Assembly (NCBI RefSeq): GCF_037975245.1
Contig: NC_092579.1
Location: 13,810,678-13,874,677, forward strand
Direction: 5' to 3'
DNA length: 64,000 nt
DNA from: Apostichopus japonicus
Taxonomy: Eukaryota; Echinodermata; Holothuroidea; Aspidochirotida; Stichopodidae
In this document: positions 11,337-22,680 of the stretch, piece by piece
Numbering within the stretch: the first letter of the stretch is position 1
Layout: the number at the start of each line of letters is the position of its first letter
Program-made: the position numbers and the translations under genes
The notes under the pieces: model-generated
The model's database searches: none
Told to the model about the DNA's origin: nothing
What the model saw: the letters and a program-made list of their open reading frames with translations, nothing else

Positions 11337-13248
11337 CAGTGGCGGAGATTTCTTGTCAGAAGTGGGGGGGTTGCAGGCCATTGATGAAATAAAAAGTCAT
11401 AACTGCTGGCTCACTATCTAAGTGGAGCGCCACCATAAGTTGGCGCGAAGTGCACAAGACTTTTTTGGCAAATATTGCCTCCCAGATTGCAGTAAATGGC
11501 ACTGCCCAGGCCTTGAAAAGCTGCATTTAACCAGGGGCGTATGCAGGATTTTCTAACCCGGGGCGCGCGTATTACTATCTAATCGTAGCGCCACCATTGG
11601 TTGGCGCGCAGCGTACAAGCAAATTTCTACCGGAAATGGCACTTCTCGGGCTTGAAACTGACCAACCATATGTACACTTTTGCCTGAGAACCAAGTTTTT
11701 TCCAAATACTTTTTTTCTCATCTATAACCTTTTTGAAGATTGTCACCAGTCACACATCACGTTCGACTTCATCACATATCCTGTGGATCATTGCTTTTGT
11801 AGGTGATTCTTCATCGCGGCTCACAATATCCGTCAGCCCCACTGTTCAGAATTTGAAAATTCACAATTCTCGTGAATAAATTCACTTCAAAACATACCCA
11901 TACCCATCATGTTGCACAAAATATCATCTATGGACAACCGATATAGAAAAACCTCCTTCAAACCCTAACAGACGGGTCAAAATTGTACGAGTATGATGAA
12001 GTATGATGAAGAATGTTGGTTAGGGAATTTTCGAAAATTCAGACGGTTACTAAAAAATTTCGTTGAAGGAAAAAAAAATATACCAGATATTTCTTAAACC
12101 GAACACTATACACACATCGACAGTTTTGAGCATGGGCGATCAGTCTTGGGTGATGGTGGGGACGTGTGTCTGGTCTATGACACTATCTAAGCGGAGCGCG
12201 ACCATGGGTTCGCGCGTAGCGTACGATTTTTTTGGGCAAATATACCTCCCAGATCGCCGGAAATAACACTTCCCAGACCTAATGATGCTCCTAAACCTCC
12301 TTAAGTTTTAGATCCCATGGCTTAGAAATTTAGTTTGGAGAAATACATGGGCGTCTGCAGAAAGAAAATCAGGGGACAAATAATCCAAGTAGACTTTTGT
12401 ATATACGATGGGTCTGGGGTCCTCTCCCAGAAAACAAATATGGACTGCCGCAAATGCGATTTCCGTCCTATATTTAACAACTGTGGATAAAATACAATAA
12501 AATGAGAACTGCTGCATGTCATTTGCACAATGCTGGATCAAACTGCGCCAAAAATCAATACAGGGGAACTTGAAATGCACCTATTGGTCAAGACAAATTG
12601 GTGGGGACACGGTATATCATGCCCCCACTACTGAAAAAGTTGGTGGGGGCGCGTCCCGCTGTCCTCACCAGGATCTGCGCCCATGGTTTGGAGGCTGTTT
12701 ATCGTGGAACGCCATTTTAATGCTCACTGATATGATGTGATATCTGCTGTTTGCTTTACAAATTCGAATAATTTTGTCACTGTTTCTCTTTCTCTTCCCG
12801 TTTTCTTGCCGTATTTTCTACTCCATCCTTTTCTCCTTTTCTCTCTTTTTTCTTTTTCTTTTCCTTCCTTCACCTCGTTGAAGTTGGCAAGTGTATACAG
12901 TTTCAAAGCTATTCAACAGCAACGAAACGTTATATTGTGTATGTCTGTTGTGGGGTGAAGTTAGCGCTATGAGCTACAAGTTCCAATGGGCAAGCTGGGG
13001 GAAAGGGGCTAGAAATAATGTGTGGGTCAATTCTAACTCTGTTTTCGGTCGTTAATTGTTGATGTAGCCTACCAGGTAAAAGGTTGAAAAGACTAACAAT
13101 TTCAAATTTAATAATTTGATTTATTATGCCATTTGTAGCACATAACATAAACTAGGGGGGGTTGATTGTGTAGGCCAACCCCCCTCTTCAAAAAGTGGGG
13201 GGTTAAACCCCCCCCCCCCCCCCCAACCCCCCTGTTTCTCCGCCACTG
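11337..13248. mobile_element. hAT-like non-autonomous element, 1.9 kb, composite interior
   Basis: The left end CAGTGGCGGAGA and the right end (reverse complement CAGTGGCGGAGAA) are inverted. They are flanked by a perfect 8-bp target duplication CTTTGGAC (11329-11336 and 13249-13256). No transposase frame is present. The interior holds three copies of the GCGCCA hairpin module (11427, 11588, 12196). It probably also holds a second nested element: the sequence from about 11533 (CAGGGGCGTATGCAGGA) and the sequence to about 12684 (ending GCGCCCATG) look like imperfect inverted ends. I found no clear target duplication for the nested one. Confidence 0.8.
12196..12215. repeat. Recurrent hairpin module with compensated stem
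   Basis: Six-base stem GCGCGA/TCGCGC around the 8-base loop CCATGGGT. The same module occurs at 8863-8882, 9780-9799, 11427-11446 and 11588-11607 with stem GCGCCA/TGGCGC and loops CCATAAGT or CCATTGGT. The stem change here is compensated on the opposite arm. Confidence 0.75.
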
Positions 13249-13256
13249 CTTTGGAC

Positions 13257-14380
13257 CATATCTATACGGTGGTTTTTTGTTAGCATGCACTGCAGCAATA
13301 TAGTACAAAGTTAATTCGATTTTTGTTTGTTGATCAACTTCCATATCGCCGGATGTATATAGGCTATATGATTTAATAAAGCGTGTCCATAGTTCATGCA
13401 ACTGCATATTCCATTGTGTCACGGTATACTGCAGACGGATTTTCCTATTCATTTTGCCCAACGTTCTACCCAGGATTTCATCATCATGTGAGTTAAAACA
13501 TTTGATTTTTTTTTCAGTGCTCTCAAAAATCCTAACTATAGGCTATTCGTTTGTGAATCAGAGTTACAAGTCTAGCCTTTTTATATCTTTTTGTACTTAC
13601 GAAGCCTTCTATAAGTTGTATAGTCAGGGGAACTGTTCAGTGGCGTGCACATGCATAAATCAAAGATGGCGGTGGTAGGACCAAATCCTAAAATTAAACG
13701 AGACCTAAGTTGAACTTTCATAGGGATTCTACCGACATCACACAAACGGGGGATAACATGAGATTGCACAATCGATCAAGTTTCAGTTTTTAAAGGTTTG
13801 CTATAATGAACACCCTTCAGTTTGCATGGGAGGGCCGAATTTGCAGATCTTATCATTGAGGCGATATTGCCGATATTGCCGATATTGAGAGGGCGTGTTA
13901 TCCCTCGTTATCCCTCCACCATACTAAACTTCGGAATTACACTAGACTTTAAAGCAGTTGTTCATGAGAAAATAAGACAACACAGAGGCAATAGTGTTAC
14001 TCGTTCAATTTTATTGAGAGTCCTGTTCTTCTTTAGATTATTGTACATGTTTGTTTTACTTTATTTCTGACCCCATAACGGAATATGATAATAAATTTTG
14101 CAAAACCGTACTTCGTTTGAGAAAAACAACCACTTCGCTTGTGGTGAGAGAGAAAAATTGACAAATGAGGCTCTATGAATATTTTCGTTCCAAACTTATA
14201 CGTGCCTGTATGTTTGTTTTTCATGCAACTTCTCTCATCGGTGATGATTCATTTTAAGATAAATGAACTATATAGCACAAATCAGGATTCTACTTTAGTT
14301 GTATCAATATCTCGTATCTTTAGTATATGGACAATATTCTGCGTAGTCTAACATGATGAGCTTTTCCCAGCATATATATT
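13257..14380. other. Intergenic, one possible transposon end
   Basis: No gene is supportable. CAGTGGCGTGCAC near 13639 resembles a hAT left end, but no matching right end or target duplication is seen. A short tandem GATATTGCC repeat occurs at about 13862-13886. Confidence 0.35.
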
Positions 14381-14384
14381 ACAC

Positions 14385-14612
14385 ACACATCGATTTTATG
14401 CCAGCATTAATTTGAATATATTCCAGCATTAATTCGAATATATGTCTATATAAATTCGAATTTATGCCCACAATAAATCCATTTTATGTAGACATATAAA
14501 AACAGCCTCCTGATTGGCTCAGAATTAATGTCTGCATTAAATGGAATTTATGTGTGCATAAAATCGAATCTATGTCAGCATTAAATGGAATGTATGTCTG
14601 CATAAACTCTCG
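14385..14612. repeat. Cluster of alternating inverted short repeats
   Basis: Units resembling CAGCATTAAT-TGAATATAT and TGCATAAAATCGAATCTATG recur about ten times in both orientations. Many arms therefore pair, for example CGATTTTATGCCAGCATTAA against its reverse later in the block. Likely a foldback element or a degraded palindromic satellite. It ends about 30 bp before a TATATAT sequence upstream of the gene at 14851. Confidence 0.55.
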
Positions 14613-14643
14613 AATTTTGTCAACTGTGGCCAACCATAACCGC

Positions 14644-14650
14644 TATATAT
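14644..14650 (+). promoter_or_regulatory. Possible TATA box for the small gene at 14851
   Basis: TATATAT lies in the sequence CCGCTATATATGG about 200 bp upstream of the start codon. A 5' untranslated exon and intron fit between it and the acceptor at 14832-14833. Position only, no experimental support. Confidence 0.3.
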
Positions 14651-14850
14651 GGATGGTGTATACTGTGCCATAATTTCCCAACCCAGCAGACGGAAGGAAC
14701 TTTAATTTTGCTATCCATGTTTATATACTAACTTGAGTTATACACCACCATCATATGTTACCTGTAATTTTCGAATGTTACAACCAAAAGAAAATTTGTT
14801 ATCTATTCCCCACCTTTCCTTTCCTTTCTTTAGAACTCTTTCCTGAAACC

Positions 14851-15234
14851 ATGGGCCAAAACTCAACCACTCATATGGCTAATGCCTACAAGGAGACTAT
14901 TTTTGTTAAGGTGGATTCTGAGCGCTTCCATGTTACAAAATTTAGCTCCAGTGCGAATCTCGGGGTTCGTGGTAAATTCCAGGCTGGTGGTTCTCTCAGT
15001 ATGGACATGGTTTGGAACAAGTTTATAGAAGCTGGATTTGCTAAAATTCCTCCTGGAGCGTTCGCTCCATTTTCTCCGATTGCCAATCGTGTCTACGTCA
15101 CAGTCTGGAGTCCTTCTAACGGCTTCATATGGGACAACCTTCCGCAAATAGAGGACATCAGTTTCAAAGTCACAGCGGCCAGTAATGGAGAAGCGATGGT
15201 AGTCAAGGTCAAATACGGAACCATTTGGGGCTAA
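14851..15234 (+). CDS. Small protein of unknown function, MGQNST start (127 aa)
   Basis: The ATG sits in a strong context (ACCATGG) 17 bp after a textbook acceptor: a polypyrimidine tract ending CTTTAG at 14833. The coding part therefore seems to lie in one exon behind a 5' untranslated intron. The product is 127 residues, without signal peptide or membrane segment. It begins MGQNST, which fits the N-myristoylation pattern (Gly2, Thr6). The middle is rich in beta-type alternation (IFVKVDSERFHVTKF, VYVTVWSPSNGF, MVVKVKYGTIWG). I have the impression of similar MGQ... proteins with VKVD and KYG-W motifs in other marine invertebrates, but I cannot name the family. AATAAA at 15736-15741 is a candidate poly(A) signal. 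Cytosolic, possibly membrane-anchored, by inference only. Confidence 0.72.
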   Translation: MGQNSTTHMANAYKETIFVKVDSERFHVTKFSSSANLGVRGKFQAGGSLSMDMVWNKFIEAGFAKIPPGAFAPFSPIANRVYVTVWSPSNGFIWDNLPQIEDISFKVTAASNGEAMVVKVKYGTIWG

Positions 15235-15843
15235 TAGATGGTCGTGAGTTGGAGCCAAAGAGCATTGGGGCTTCCAAAAATTTTTGGTGATAGAATGGAA
15301 ATACAAAAACTGTCTCTGAAAATGTGTTCGTTTTTACAGCACTATATAGTTTGAATTGTAGAGGCTTAATAAGTAGAGTGTGCAATCATCACCAGAAACA
15401 TGATTTAGTATACCGCATTTACCATAAAGAATTAGCTTTGTTAGAGGAAATAAGAACATTTCTTTCTTGGAGTTTCAACCCTTGAGTCAGTGTGTATCCT
15501 AACACATACATGTTGTACTATTTATGATGAAGCCTATCCTGTCAGAACTTAAAGCATCATTTTGCGTCCTTTTCTATGATTTTTCTCAACCTCATCGACT
15601 CCCGGCACGATGCCATAACGACATACATAAACTAGCTTATCTATTTAAATCTTACTTCAAATGGTGGCATAAAAGTCGAAAAAATGTACAACTTTCAACT
15701 TTGTTTTTCTACAAGATATTTTCCGTTGTGATCCCAATAAACCTCGCCCATGATATGAATATTTAAACACTATACGAACGTCATTGAGCAATACGTAATA
15801 CAACACCATGCTTGATTTGTGTACAGTCTTTATAGCAGTTGTA

Positions 15844-15870
15844 CCAGGGAGTTCCATAACAACTCCCTGG
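15844..15870. repeat. Perfect 10-bp hairpin
   Basis: CCAGGGAGTT, 7-nt loop, AACTCCCTGG, with flanking GTA/TAC bases that continue the pairing after a two-base bulge. It is not followed by a T run, and its function is unknown. It may be the tip of a foldback repeat. Confidence 0.6.
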
Positions 15871-16240
15871 TTGTACCAACGCAAAGCTTTGCATCTATTT
15901 TTAGCAACGGCTCATAACTAAACCTGCATCTCTGATTGGTTGAATTCAAACTAGTGGGTTTGGGGAACTGTATGCGATTAATTTTAAATGTGGAATTTGT
16001 CGGTGGACACTTTCTCATTATCTGCAAATATCCTTAATTACTCGCCAATTAACGTTGTTGGCAGGAATAAACTTGGCTAATATCTTAGTTTGCTGTTTTG
16101 TGATTTATATATGTAAAAAAACCTCGATGGACATGTCCAAAAAGTGGAAAACGGCGACCCAAACGCACATTGCTGCTTTAAACCTCCACTGTTATACATT
16201 ACCAATAGTATAGCTATATTGTTCTAGTTGTATTTCAAGA

Positions 16241-16900
16241 ATGGCTACAAGAACTCAGAACCAGAATCAGCAAAAAATTGTCAGAAGTCGCTTCAATGGT
16301 CTTCGATGAACTTTTGTCTAGCCAAGAATTCAAATCTACCATTGAACAGTGTGCGATGAGAGCCATTGAACAGTGTGTGCTGAGAGCCATTGAACAGTGT
16401 TCGCTGAGAGCCATTGAACAGTGTGTGCTGAGAGCCATTGAACAGTGTGTGCTGAGAGCCATTGAACAGTGTGTGCTGAGAGCCATTGAACAGTGTGTGC
16501 TGAGAGCCATTGAACAGTGTTCGCTGAGAGCCATTGAACAGTGTGTGCTGAGAGCCATTGAACAGTGTTCGCTGAGAGCCATTGAACAGTGTGTGCTGAG
16601 AGCCATTGGACAGTGTGCGCTGAGAGCCATTGAGAAAAGAATTGAGGGTATCTGTGGGTTTATGGAAAACTGGAATCCAAATGTTTTGATATAGAAACTA
16701 AACTTGAGGAGTCACAGAAAGAGAATTTGGAGCTAAACCAAAAAAATCACAAAGCTAAAGGAGGATCAGCAGTAGACCCAGATAATCACTAATCTGGGTC
16801 TAATCACTAAATGATATGGAACAGTACTCCAGAAGGAACAATGTTCGGGTGTTTGGAATAAAAGAAAATACTGGGGAGAATGCCTCTGAAACCATCCTAT
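16241..16900 (+). pseudogene. LINE ORF1 remnant (L1/Transposase_22-like)
   Basis: Conceptual pieces in successive frames: MATRTQNQNQQKIVRSRFN, then DELLSSQEFKSTIEQC leading into the minisatellite, then KLEESQKENLELNQKN (coiled-coil-like), then NDMEQYSRRNNVRVFGIKEN (about 16810-16869). The last is the hallmark of LINE ORF1 RNA-binding domains (ENRSRRNNLRIFGIPE). The frame is broken several times and the C-terminal domain is not recoverable, so the copy is dead. No ORF2 follows. Confidence 0.7.
16341..16628. repeat. 24-bp minisatellite, 12 units, in the ORF1 coiled-coil region
   Basis: Twelve exact-length units of the type ATTGAACAGTGTGTGCTGAG plus AGCC. They encode IEQC(V/S/A)LRA on the plus strand and, equally openly, MALS(T/E)HCS on the minus strand. 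Units vary mainly at the codon after TGT (GTG, TCG or GCG). This is an in-frame expansion inside a LINE ORF1 remnant. Confidence 0.92.
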
Positions 16901-17129
16901 AATCACGACAAAAGAAAGATTAGCCCAGTACAGCTACAGCAGAGCGATATAGGATATTGTGATTAAGGAGGACCTCACCTGGGCAAACCACAGCCTTTTA
17001 ACCAAACCCATTAGCATGAAAAAGTCATCAGCTGCTGGACTCTGGATGGACAAGTTACAACGTTGGTAAAGACGGCCGACCAACAAGAAATTAAAATAAC
17101 CATCAACTCTGTTTCTGATCTCATGAAAA

Positions 17130-18960
17130 TATAACAATAAAAGAAAGTTATTAGAATTATTAGATCATATACTTCTGAGCTCTTTTACCAGATTATAACT
17201 TTTATTATTACCTGATATTGTAGACTTTTATACATGTGTGTTTATATTTAAAGCGTATCACACCGTATGCTTACCATCAAATTGACAAGTTTACTTTCTA
17301 CTAATTTCATATGGCAGGTATATAATTACACCAGACCAAAAATACAACAACAATTTTAAACAAATATATGTCAGAACAAGAAAGAAGCAACTTTGTGTTT
17401 CAAATTCAGGTGCTAAACTTTTGAATTCGCTGGATGATAGCATAATAAATAGCAAGATTTTACGTATTTTTTCAAAAAGGGGTATAAGCAAAACTTATTG
17501 TCAACCTATGTTTACCCAAATTAAAGTAACTATATTGTGACTGACTGTATCAATTTGTGTTAGTATGTATTTATTTGTGTGTGGTTTTTGTTGCCTTTCA
17601 CCAAATATTTCCAGTAGGCCTACATTTTCTGACAAATTAATATTTCTGGGGAAAACGTTTCTATAAGTATCGTATTTCTGTTTTCTCCATTTCCACGCAC
17701 GAATTTGTTATGTATAATTAAAAAAATATTTTTTCCCTTGACTTATTGTTTTCTTTCATATGTGTATGTGGTATTGTGTATTTATGCATTGTCATTCATT
17801 ATTATTGTCATTCAGTTGTCATTATCATTGTCAAAGTCCACACAGGATGTTCAGTTTATTACAACGCCGCATCTTAGTCAAGTACGGTAGTAATATAACA
17901 TTGGCTATAATACGTTGTTTTTCGTTCCTCTCCCCCTGAGACCCCTCCCCTTGATGACATATCATCTCAGCTCACCCCCCCCCCCCTCCGGTACAAAAAA
18001 GATGGTTGCCCCATGTAGTAGTTCCCTGATCAGATGATTAACAGAAGGATAATAATAGCTTGACCTTTTTATTTAAAAAAAATCATGTCACAACTCTACC
18101 TATATTTTATTCAAAAACAGTGGAGTGAAGCACCTGTCACAAAGTTTGCCAAAACAAAGGGTTATTTGACCCGAAATTATGTGCAAGTTTAACCGAAAAA
18201 AAAGTGGCTTCCAAGAAAAAAAATTCTCATACACGTCCCATTTCTCGATTTTTATTGCATAATATTTATTCTATATGATGGAAAGGATGTCCTTTTTACG
18301 GAACGCCATCTGTGCCATAAAATGTGAATAAAAGCAGCATGTAAAGAATAACACCGGCATGTCATAATTAGTACGCGGCCAATGTTACCATCGATATATC
18401 TCATGAATATCAATTCAGTAATAATGAATATGCATGCAGCCAGAAACGTGGTTACGAAATCGTAACCACACTGTCCATGTACTGTTTGAGTGGCATAGTT
18501 TTGACAGACGTACGATGCATGCACCCATGTTGTAAACTATGTCGACTAAATGTTGAAATGGGGATCTACGTAAACGTATTATTTGGTCTCTTTATTGATA
18601 TTTGTTTGGTTTGTGGAACCTATTCGACGTCATAAGTGTATAAGCTTGACAAAGGAAGAGTCTGAGAAATACGTATACGTGCATGGTCATGGCGTTGTTC
18701 GTGGTACAGAGTCCTATACATTCAGTGTGTATCATTAGTATTTATCATTAGGATAAATAGCGTACATACACAACTACGGTGTTCGTAACGTATACGAATT
18801 GAATATTCAACTTGCACTTTTGACATCTGAAACATTGCATGGTCTTTGTTGGAATTATTTGTTTCACCGAGGCCTCAATCGAGTGATTAAATGAACTGAA
18901 AGGCTGGACGCCGACCATTGAGGCCTGACTCGTCCTTTTTCAAGCACACATTCATGATGC
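17130..18960. other. AT-rich intergenic DNA, nothing recognised
   Basis: No exon, family motif or structured repeat could be supported. There is a poly-C run near 17976-17988. Confidence 0.4.
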
Positions 18961-18970
18961 AGGGACGGCG

Positions 18971-19698
18971 GGCCGGGCGCGAATATTTTTTTCCCAAACT
19001 GAACTGACTCACTGAAATTATTTCCTGGATTCCGATTGGCTCTCAGCGAGGTTTCCGTACGTATAGATTATAAGTCTATATACAACTAGTTAACAAGTCA
19101 AAGGACACAGACATATCGACAAATGCCTTTTTTTGTGTACACTCACTGGCTGGCACCCACTCGCTCGCCGTCTTCATGGCCACTGCATATTCGACTAGGC
19201 CTATCATGATTCATTGACTGAATACATTTTGAATTTATGATTATAAAACTAAAAGTTTCGCAACTCCGAATGTACACAAACACCTCGTACATATGTACAT
19301 CGGCTACATGTATACAATTACAATTGCACTGTGTTTTATTGTGTTGTATACTATACACAGTACAATAGGCTACATTACATGTGTTGTGTAGAGCGGAGTC
19401 AAGCGAGTAAACAAACGATCGAGGACTGCCTATAATGGGCGCAGTAGTTGGGAATAGTTTCTTCATTGTGTTAAGAACACTATATACTTTCGTTCATATA
19501 TACCTACCAAAAGTTTTGGAAAGTTGCTAATGTGAATATCTTGAATTTGTTTGTGTTGATCATTCTGATATTGACGGAGTATGGAGGGATCCATGTTGAA
19601 CACTAAAGTATATCACGTGCTCGCTTAGAGCCAATCAGAATCGAGGAAATAATTTCAGTGTCAGTTCAGTTTGGGGAAAAAATATTCGCGGGCCGGGC
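18971..19698. mobile_element. Foldback element with about 80-bp inverted arms
   Basis: The left arm 18971-19050 (starting GGCCGGGCGCGAATATTTTT) is the approximate reverse complement of 19620-19698. Both contain the AAACTGAACTGA and ACTGAAATTATTTCCT segments and ATTGGCTCT. The spacer is about 570 bp with no coding sequence. The right arm runs into a poly-G stretch at 19700. Probably a non-autonomous foldback/MITE-type element; no target duplication could be fixed. Confidence 0.7.
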
Positions 19699-19739
19699 AT
19701 GGGGGGGGGGGTGGGGAGGCTTTAAAGCTTTCCCCTCGC

Positions 19740-22560
19740 ACCTTTTATAACACGTCCACAATTTGCATTGAAGAAAAACAAAAACCCGCAAACGACAGCA
19801 AAACTAATGTCCATAAAAACTAAATATAACGGTGCTATAAGCTTAACGTACAATATCAAGGAATAAGTCGAAATATATCCGTATCATATATATCGGAAGA
19901 AAAAGCAGTTGAAATTCTGAGGTAAGAAACCAAAACTTCGAGTAAAGAAATCATCAAAAAGATCGAAATATATCAAGTTAAGTTCGGTTTTAAATGTTTA
20001 CCACTTGAAAATAAAAGTCGATGTTTGAGACAAAGATCCATACTCTGAGGAAAAAGGGGGACATATTGAGATGAAATGTTGAAATAAAGTTATGTCGCAT
20101 TTGAATGAAAACAAGCGATTAAAACCTATAACAATGTTCACATTTCGTTATTTTTCTTGTGTGTTCTTGTTTTGTACATTCTATACGCCCGTGTCAATCG
20201 AATGTGACCATGGGGCATCATACGGCTGCATTTGTTAGTAAATACAAACGCCTCAACAATATTTCATATTCATTACCTTTAATCTGAGAAAACGAGCTAG
20301 GAAATTAAATTTGACACCGATCCATGCTTCGGCATTCGGGAAATTGAAAAACGCCTGTTGCCAGACCCATGTACGGTATAGAATGAATATTCCCAAAGGT
20401 AACACCAAAATTCCTTAATGCAATTTGCGATGTCTCAGAGGAATGCACGCAACGGTTTCAGTAACGAGAACAGATAAGTACATTAATTATTTCTTTCTGC
20501 GGACGAAATGCAATGGTTATAGTTTCAAAGATGAAAGAAGGAAGTTTATCTGTGGGTATTATTCATTCATTAGACGTTTTGTTGTTGTTGGTGCTGTCAC
20601 TTTTAACGTGTTTTCGTTCAGCATAAAAGCATACATATTTTGCCAGGGCATTTTCTTTTGATTCGATCGTGTTGGAAAGATGACAGTAAACCACAGAGTA
20701 TCCTTTCTCATTAACTCGAAAACAATATGTCTTCTGCTTCGATTCGTGTCTCGATCTTGAAACTTGATGCTCGTATAGTTGGCAAGAAAAAGGGATTACC
20801 AGGGGCTTCATTATTATGACCGCGTACTCGAATTTGTGTCCACTGAGACGTGAATCAACTTTTTCGTATACAGTATTCGGTATAGCCTGGCATTTGGTAT
20901 ACACAATTGCATGCATGATGCAACATTTATGATTTGTCTCTGAAGTTCTACTTTGGAAGTTGACGCAAAAGAAAATAGAGTCAATGCGTGGTTTTGTTCA
21001 ACATCATCACTATACAACATGCCAACTTTGAAGCGAAACGTGGCAAATACATTGTTCAGTGAAGCAAGCTTCTTAGAGGAAATGAAAATACATTTGTTGT
21101 ACGCGAGAATGATTCTGAGTGACAGTATGGAGCCAAAATCATCGACAATTGGAAAAAATTCTTATAGCTTTGAAGGTGAAATAAATAAATATATATATAT
21201 ATATAAATATATATAGATATAGATATACAATTTTTCAGCACTAGGAATTGTAACACAAAGGTAAAGGTAAGGTACATTATGGGTAATATCATTAAGGGTG
21301 GTTCTATAGTGACTCCAGTTATGTCCCTTTTGTCTGTGGATATTGAAACATGACCACCGAGGAAAGATTACTGATTTACATACAAATTTTAACTCTGTGC
21401 CACCTAGTTTGTCCAATCTATGTATATCATGTTCAAAGAGGAAGCCTACTCAATCTTACTATGGGATTAATGTGGATTAAAAAAGAAACATAGCGCAGCT
21501 TATAAATAATGGATTGTACAACATTTAGAGAAATAGAAGAAGATTTTTTGTCCCAAACATTTAATGTTATCTCTTATTTTTTCATTACCAAAACCTTCTA
21601 TTTTTCTGCGTCACTTCTGCCTAACTTCTTGATGCGATTTTGCTGGACTAAAATAACAGTTTATGTTTTTTTTTATGTCCCTTCTAATTTTCATTAATAG
21701 TCGAGATTGGTGCCTCAAGATTAAAGACTGCCAAATTCCTTTCTCTTATGCACAATATTGACATATTTACATGTTGTATTGGCTGATTCCTCCATATTTT
21801 ACATATTGTGGCGTCGCGTGACCCTTAATATCATGCACTAGTGATCGCTGGGCTGGATGATTAGGCAGTATATATATATAGTAATATTTGGAGATTACTT
21901 TATGCACTAGTGATCATAATACTGTTGAATCTTGACTTGTTTACAACAAGACTACCTGAAGATCATTAACTCAAAAAAAGTTCATCTCGGTTGGTTTCAT
22001 CCACTACACAGCGACTGTTATAATTTACTTGTTTTATGAGCTTTGGCCATTGTCCAGTAGAGCGAAGAATATTATGCCCTGAGCGGACATTATAATTTTG
22101 TTTTTGTCAAGGAGTATATATGGTCTGATTTCAAACCCATATTCCACACTTCAATCTCATCGCATATTTGGACAGATTGAACATCACGACGTGGTGACAG
22201 GTTATAACTGTTAATTTGGACACTGAAGTGATATTCTTGACCATAGTTTATATCTTATACTGCTCAATGAAATGGTTCCAGCATTTCCATACCGTATACA
22301 TATTGTGAAGCATTCACAAGCCCGTTAGAAAGGTGACAGGCATGCAGGAAGTCGAGTTTCAGTACATTTTTGGATGAAGGATTTATCCAGCCAGAGACTG
22401 AATATCCCATCTGTCTCATCATTGTATCATGCAGTGTGCTTGTCCGCCTAAACATTATGACATCTAATTATTAACGGAATTGGAAAACGAATATAGTAAA
22501 AACACACAACTGTCACATCTACAAGCAGCATTGACATGTGATAACTATGACGTGTTTTAC
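19740..22560. other. Intergenic, simple repeats only
   Basis: Contains (TA)n at about 21188-21215 and 21868-21880, and a repeated GCACTAGTGATC word (21836, 21904). No supportable gene. Confidence 0.4.
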
Positions 22561-22575
22561 AGCGGGTGTGTAGGC

Positions 22576-22585
22576 TATATATATA
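22576..22585 (+). promoter_or_regulatory. Likely TATA box of the GPCR gene
   Basis: TATATATATA lies in GGCTATATATATAGGAG, 96 bp upstream of the receptor start codon. A transcription start near 22610 would give a short leader of about 70 nt without needing an intron. Inferred from position. Confidence 0.45.
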
Positions 22586-22680
22586 GGAGTGCTTATTCAC
22601 AAGGAATTATACATGGCATTCTATTTTAAAGATATTTTCCTTCTGTTATAATGCTCTCACTGTGATATACAGCGATCAAA

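Noticed and set aside
16235-16630. Minus-strand repeat protein MALSTHCS
   Set aside because: It is the shadow of the 24-bp minisatellite; the plus-strand LINE ORF1 context on both sides explains the locus.
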